Source: Campylobacterales bacterium
GTDB taxonomy: Bacteria > Campylobacterota > Campylobacteria > Campylobacterales > QNZT01
Direction of reading: 5' to 3'
Length of the DNA stretch: 9,252 nucleotides
NCBI GenBank assembly: GCA_026985685.1
Contig: JALSQA010000310.1
Coordinates: 1 to 9,252, forward strand
The notes below the pieces were generated by a model, which made no database searches, had not been told where the DNA came from, and saw only the letters and a list, made by a program, of their open reading frames with translations. Position 1 is the stretch's first letter. Each line of letters begins with the position of its first letter. The position numbers and the translations under genes were made by a program. Of the stretch, positions 6,180-9,252 are shown piece after piece.

Positions 6180-7499
6180 ATGATTAAATCAGTATTACCA
6201 CTCAGTATGATTATCGCACTGAGATTTTTTGGTCTTTTTATCGTACTTTCTGTGCTTTCAGGATATGCAAAAGACTTGCCGGGGGGAAATGCATTTTTAG
6301 CAGGTATAGCACTTGGTGGATATGCTTTAACACAAGCTGTATTACAGGTGCCTTTTGGTGTCATGAGTGATAAAATAGGGCGAAAGAAAACACTTTTAGT
6401 CGGTCTTTTGATTTTTGCTTTAGGTTCGGTTGTAGCTGGTATGGCAGACAATATTTATATGTTGCTTGTTGGTCGTTTCTTACAGGGAGCAGGTGCTATT
6501 GGATCTGTTGTAACTGCTATGATTGCAGATCATGTTCGTGAAGATCAGCGTGCTCATGCTATGGCGATTATGGGTATGGTGATCGCGATGAGTTTTGCTG
6601 CAGCTATGCTTTTTGGTCCTATTATAGCTGGATATTTTTCTGTTAGTTCACTCTTTTGGTTGACAGCTATTTTGGCATTGACTGCACTTTTGATTTTATT
6701 TACCGCTGTACCTGAACCACCAAAAATTATCCATCATTACAGTGAAGAAGAGGCGAAGATTAAACATGTGTTTAAAGACAAAGATCTTGTTCGTATGTAT
6801 ATAACTTTTTTGTTTCACAGCTCTACTATGGCGATTGCCTTTTTTATTATTCCTATTTTGATGAAGAGTAAATTTGGTATGACTCCTATGGATTACTGGA
6901 AAGTTTATCTACCTGCTGTTATTCTTGGTATCTTAGCGATGGGACCAGCTGCTGTTTTTGGAGAGAAGTATAGTAAAGGAAAAGAAGTATTTGTTATTTC
7001 TGTATTATTTATCATCGCTTCATTTGCTTTGATGGGGTTTGCAAACTCTTTTATGCTTTTTGCAGTAGGAGCAGCTTGCTTTTTTATTGGGTTTAATATG
7101 TTTGAACCTCTTTTGCAATCTTTTGTTGCAAAATTTGCCAAAGTTCACCAAAAAGGTGCGGCACTAGGTGTAGCTAATACATTTGCTTATGTAGGTATAT
7201 TTTTAGGTGGTGCTATTGGTGGCTGGCTGTATCAGCACTATGATGAAAAAGGTGTTGCTATTTTTGTTATGTTGTTGTCACTATTATGGATTTACTGGAT
7301 TATAGGCATGAGAAATCCAGGACTTCGTAAAAATCTATTTTTGCCAACTGACAAATATGATACCCAAAAAATTGCTATGTTAAAAACCACCAAAGGGGTA
7401 GGGGATTTTTATATCAATGAAACAGAGGGAACTATCATCGTAAAATATGAAGATGAAGTTATCTCTGAAGATGAGTTGAGAAAGATGCTTTTAAAATAG
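6180..7499 (+). CDS. yajR: MFS transporter, YajR type, with C-terminal YAM-like domain
   Basis: A 439-residue inner-membrane transporter of the major facilitator superfamily with about twelve hydrophobic segments. The first helix (LRFFGLFIVLSVL, 14-26), motif A in loop 2-3 (GVMSDKIGRKK, 60-70) and LVGRFLQGAGAIGSVVTAM (96-114) closely follow E. coli YajR as I know it. The central loop (about 177-200) is hydrophilic. After the last helix a soluble tail from about 388 to 438 (containing KTTKGVGDFYINETEGTIIV) corresponds to the ferredoxin-like YAM domain of YajR; it lacks a CxxC metal site. YajR is a putative proton-driven exporter whose substrate is not established, so none is given here. ATG at 6180 has AGGGG five bases upstream (6170-6174). 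The YqaA-like gene starts four bases after the stop. Confidence 0.88.
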   Translation: MIKSVLPLSMIIALRFFGLFIVLSVLSGYAKDLPGGNAFLAGIALGGYALTQAVLQVPFGVMSDKIGRKKTLLVGLLIFALGSVVAGMADNIYMLLVGRFLQGAGAIGSVVTAMIADHVREDQRAHAMAIMGMVIAMSFAAAMLFGPIIAGYFSVSSLFWLTAILALTALLILFTAVPEPPKIIHHYSEEEAKIKHVFKDKDLVRMYITFLFHSSTMAIAFFIIPILMKSKFGMTPMDYWKVYLPAVILGILAMGPAAVFGEKYSKGKEVFVISVLFIIASFALMGFANSFMLFAVGAACFFIGFNMFEPLLQSFVAKFAKVHQKGAALGVANTFAYVGIFLGGAIGGWLYQHYDEKGVAIFVMLLSLLWIYWIIGMRNPGLRKNLFLPTDKYDTQKIAMLKTTKGVGDFYINETEGTIIVKYEDEVISEDELRKMLLK

Positions 7500-7503
7500 C
7501 TAC

Positions 7504-7929
7504 TTGGCTTACTTTACTCTCTTTTTTGCTTCACTACTAGCAGCAACACTTTTGCCAGGTGGTAGTGAAGCACTCTTGCTTTATGACCTTTCTCAATCTC
7601 TTAATATTTGGTTACTATTTATATCTGCTACATTAGGAAATACTTTAGGTTCTATAATTAATTATATTTTAGGGCGAAAAGGAATTGAATATTTATTGAA
7701 AAATGGCTATACCAAACAAAAAGATATAAATCGGGCAGATAAATTGTTTGCCAAATATGGAGCTGTTGTTTTACTCTTTTCATGGATGCCTATCATCGGC
7801 GATCCAATCACTTTTGTCGCAGGTGTTTTGAAGTATAGATTTAGATGGTTTGTATTTTTGGTACTGTGTGCAAAGGGATTACGGTATTTGGTGATTATTT
7901 GGTTAAAATATATTATGGTCATGTTTTGA
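7504..7929 (+). CDS. yqaA: YqaA/DedA-like small membrane protein (TTG start)
   Basis: A 141-residue hydrophobic protein close in length and pattern to E. coli YqaA (142 residues) of the SNARE-associated/DedA superfamily. Shared marks are ASLLAATLLPGGSEALLL at the N terminus, ATLGNTLGSIINYILGR at 41-57, and KYGAVVLLFSWMPIIGDPIT at 84-103. DedA relatives act in envelope lipid handling and membrane-potential homeostasis; the role of YqaA itself is not known. The TTG at 7504-7506 is used because an in-frame stop lies at 7492-7494 and the next Met codons are at the very end of the protein, while the family N terminus begins right here. No ribosome binding site is visible, so translation is probably coupled to the preceding transporter gene, four bases away. 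Confidence 0.82.
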   Translation: MAYFTLFFASLLAATLLPGGSEALLLYDLSQSLNIWLLFISATLGNTLGSIINYILGRKGIEYLLKNGYTKQKDINRADKLFAKYGAVVLLFSWMPIIGDPITFVAGVLKYRFRWFVFLVLCAKGLRYLVIIWLKYIMVMF

Positions 7930-7956
7930 AATCAAAAAGAGAACGAATATACTTAA

Positions 7957-7985
7957 TTGACAATCAGCTCAAAAGATGATATGAT
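7957..7985 (+). promoter_or_regulatory. Strong sigma-70-type promoter of the fic gene
   Basis: Consensus -35 TTGACA (7957-7962), a 17-base spacer, and -10 TATGAT (7980-7985, 5 of 6). Transcription would start near 7992, leaving a leader of about 28 bases. It is the best-formed promoter in the window, and its spacer is filled by an operator-like repeat. Confidence 0.75.
7964..7979 (+). promoter_or_regulatory. Operator-like repeat O1 in the fic promoter spacer
   Basis: TCAGCTCAAAAGATGA, with imperfect dyad symmetry (TCA-n-CT, four central bases, AG-n-TGA). It occupies the whole region between -35 and -10 except one base. With its two preceding A residues it matches the second copy at 7996-8013 at 17 of 18 positions. 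A bound protein here would block RNA polymerase. Confidence 0.65.
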
Positions 7986-7997
7986 TATTACTACTAA

Positions 7998-8013
7998 TCA
8001 GCTCAAAAGGTGA
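7998..8013 (+). promoter_or_regulatory. Operator-like repeat O2 overlapping the fic ribosome binding site
   Basis: TCAGCTCAAAAGGTGA, the second copy of the repeat, 34 bases from the first (close to three helical turns). Its right half contains the AAGG ribosome binding site (8007-8010) nine bases before the ATG. It lies just inside the predicted transcript, so it could also act at RNA level. Confidence 0.65.
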
Positions 8014-8019
8014 ATAATA

Positions 8020-9144
8020 ATGAAAAAAAAGTGGATATGGCAAGATGCTTGTTATCCAGATTTTAAATACGATAGTTATGATTTTATCTCTGAAATATCT
8101 AAGATATCATATGATATAGGTCTGTGTGAGGGTGTGTTGAACTTTATTGATGATGTTAGTGAGTTAGATATTACAACAAAATCCATAACTGATGATATTG
8201 TTAGCAATTCACTTATAGAGGGAGAGCTTTTACAAAGAGAGAGTATTCGTTCATCTGTTCGTAAAAAGATAGATCCTCACTGGATGATGGATCATGATAA
8301 TTCTACGCAAAAAAGTGATATATTAGTAGATCTTTTTATAGATATCATGACAAATAAAAAAGAAATGACCAAACAAAGGCTTAGTAAATACAATAAAATT
8401 TTAGTTGATAAAAATAATTTCTTTGATGTGCATCCTGGTAAATTTAGAGATTATGATGATATGCAGATAGTTAGTGGTGCTTTTGGCAAGGAAAAGGTTC
8501 ACTATCAAGCACCAGCAGCTAAAGATATTGAAAAAGATTTAAATAAATTATTGTATTTTATAAATAATTCTAAAGAACATCCTTTTATAAAGAGTGCTGT
8601 TAGCCATTTTTGGTTTGTAACTATTCATCCATTTGGAGATGGTAATGGAAGATTGGGAAGGTTAATAGCAGATTTTATACTCTCTAAAGAGATTGGAAAT
8701 ATTTACAGGTTTTTTTCTATATCTAGTCAAATAAATAAGGATAAAAAAAGATATTATGAACTTTTAGAAAAGCATCAAAATATCGCTACAAATCCTCAGT
8801 TAAAACTCAATGATTGGATTTACTGGCATTTAGGTATCTTAGAAAAAGCTATAAATGAAACAATGCTAGTTTTGAAAAAAATCAATCAAAAGATAATATT
8901 TTGGCAAAATATAAAAGATATTGAACTAAATAGTCGTCAAAAAAAAGTTATAACAAAACTTTTGGATTTTGGTATAGACAATTTTAAAGGAGGATTAAGC
9001 ACCAAAAAATATGTATCTATGACTAAAGTTTCAGAAGCTACAGCAAAAAGAGATATATCAGCACTTTTAAAAATGGGAATATTAGTTAAAGAAGAAGGTT
9101 CAAATGGTAGAAATACCAGATACCAGCTATCCCATAATAATTAA
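8020..9144 (+). CDS. DUF4172-Fic-winged helix protein (probable AMP transferase with DNA-binding tail)
   Basis: A 374-residue cytoplasmic protein with three parts. Residues 5 to about 82 are a DUF4172-type N-terminal domain (WIWQDACYPDFKYD). Residues about 115-220 are a Fic domain with the full catalytic loop HPFGDGNGRLGR at 203-214; His203 and the anion-binding DGNGR are intact, so it should be able to transfer AMP from ATP onto target hydroxyls. NSLIEGE at 63-69 fits the N-terminal inhibitory helix of class II Fic proteins, with Glu67 as blocking residue; the usual Ser/Thr four residues before it is Asn63. Residues about 303-372 form a winged helix-turn-helix (VSMTKVSEATAKRDISALLKMGIL). The gene has its own promoter with two operator-like repeats, which suggests self-regulation. 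No separate antitoxin gene adjoins it. The target protein is unknown. Confidence 0.92.
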   Translation: MKKKWIWQDACYPDFKYDSYDFISEISKISYDIGLCEGVLNFIDDVSELDITTKSITDDIVSNSLIEGELLQRESIRSSVRKKIDPHWMMDHDNSTQKSDILVDLFIDIMTNKKEMTKQRLSKYNKILVDKNNFFDVHPGKFRDYDDMQIVSGAFGKEKVHYQAPAAKDIEKDLNKLLYFINNSKEHPFIKSAVSHFWFVTIHPFGDGNGRLGRLIADFILSKEIGNIYRFFSISSQINKDKKRYYELLEKHQNIATNPQLKLNDWIYWHLGILEKAINETMLVLKKINQKIIFWQNIKDIELNSRQKKVITKLLDFGIDNFKGGLSTKKYVSMTKVSEATAKRDISALLKMGILVKEEGSNGRNTRYQLSHNN

Positions 9145-9168
9145 TTTTTAGGAAGTCTTGCTTTTCCT

Positions 9169-9202
9169 TTCTGGTGCCCAAGCTCTAGCTTGGGCACCAG
9201 AA
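9169..9202. repeat. Perfect palindrome after fic (possible terminator or dispersed repeat)
   Basis: TTCTGGTGCCCAAGCT (9169-9184) and its exact inverse (9187-9202) form a stem of 15-16 bp around a tiny loop. It is far more GC-rich than its surroundings. No U-run follows directly, so termination would be untypical. The core CCCAAGCT...AGCTTGGG resembles short palindromes I have seen scattered in several bacterial genomes. A third AAGCTTGGG lies just downstream at 9201-9209. Confidence 0.7.
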
Positions 9203-9221
9203 GCTTGGGAAATATTTGAAT

Positions 9222-9239
9222 TTTTTAGATGTGCCTTTA
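9222..9239 (-). repeat. Fragment matching the end of the MITE-like inverted repeat
   Basis: TTTTTAGATGTGCC-TTTA matches the outer right end of the element (4425-4442) over 18 aligned bases with one base deleted, including the TTA that follows the end. No partner repeat is seen between the fic stop and this point, so it is either a decayed end or the border of a different element reaching past the window. Confidence 0.5.
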
Positions 9240-9252
9240 ATGACATTGAGGA

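Noticed and set aside
6107..6451. 114-codon minus-strand open frame over the start of the yajR-like gene
   Set aside because: Covers the yajR start and motif A coding region; shows no start signals or family resemblance.
6905..7141. 78-codon minus-strand open frame inside the yajR-like gene
   Set aside because: Antisense shadow of a conserved transporter segment; no supporting signals.
8020..9144. Fic toxin of a two-gene toxin-antitoxin module
   Set aside because: No small antitoxin gene is adjacent; the inhibitory helix is in the same protein.
4171..9239. Composite transposon bounded by the left inverted repeat and the fragment at 9222-9239
   Set aside because: The enclosed genes include housekeeping rdgB, there is no transposase, and the right fragment is short and imperfect; two separate insertions are simpler.

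Overview
The window looks like a chromosomal piece of a low-GC, Gram-negative bacterium of the Campylobacterota (Epsilonproteobacteria; Sulfurovum, Sulfurimonas or Arcobacter-like). I base this on the A+T-rich codon use, the CetB/Aer-type PAS protein at the left edge, the long (about 190-residue) QueD variant, a periplasmic c-type cytochrome and the tight gene packing. The genus cannot be fixed from the sequence alone.

Layout. At 1-422 (minus) lies the N-terminal part of a PAS energy-taxis type sensor. It diverges from moaA-queD (497-2047, plus), two pterin-forming genes three bases apart. Next, on plus, is a lipoprotein whose long Ala/Lys/Glu helical repeat carries a C-terminal cytochrome c domain (2128-2817). 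It converges on moeA (2937-4148, minus) across a hairpin at 2832-2861. Upstream of moeA, 4171-4439 is filled by a non-coding, MITE-like element: 32-bp terminal inverted repeats, a TTA target duplication and nested hairpins. Beyond it are a D12-class adenine methyltransferase (4468-5451) and rdgB (5466-6062), both minus and probably co-transcribed. Divergent from rdgB are a YajR-type MFS transporter (6180-7499) and a YqaA/DedA-like membrane protein with a TTG start (7504-7929). The last gene is a DUF4172-Fic-winged helix protein (8020-9144). Its promoter carries two near-identical imperfect-dyad operators, one filling the -35/-10 spacer and one covering the ribosome binding site. The right edge holds a perfect 16-bp palindrome and a short piece matching the outer end of the MITE-like element.

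How the genes fit together. moaA and moeA are the first and last parts of molybdenum-cofactor synthesis, and queD belongs to queuosine precursor synthesis. MoaA and QueD both act in pathways that start from GTP. rdgB is nucleotide-pool housekeeping, and the methyltransferase has no restriction partner here. The accessory signals are the 269-bp element next to moeA, the Fic gene with its apparently self-directed operator pair, and the palindrome plus inverted-repeat fragment beyond it. No rRNA, tRNA or CRISPR array was seen.
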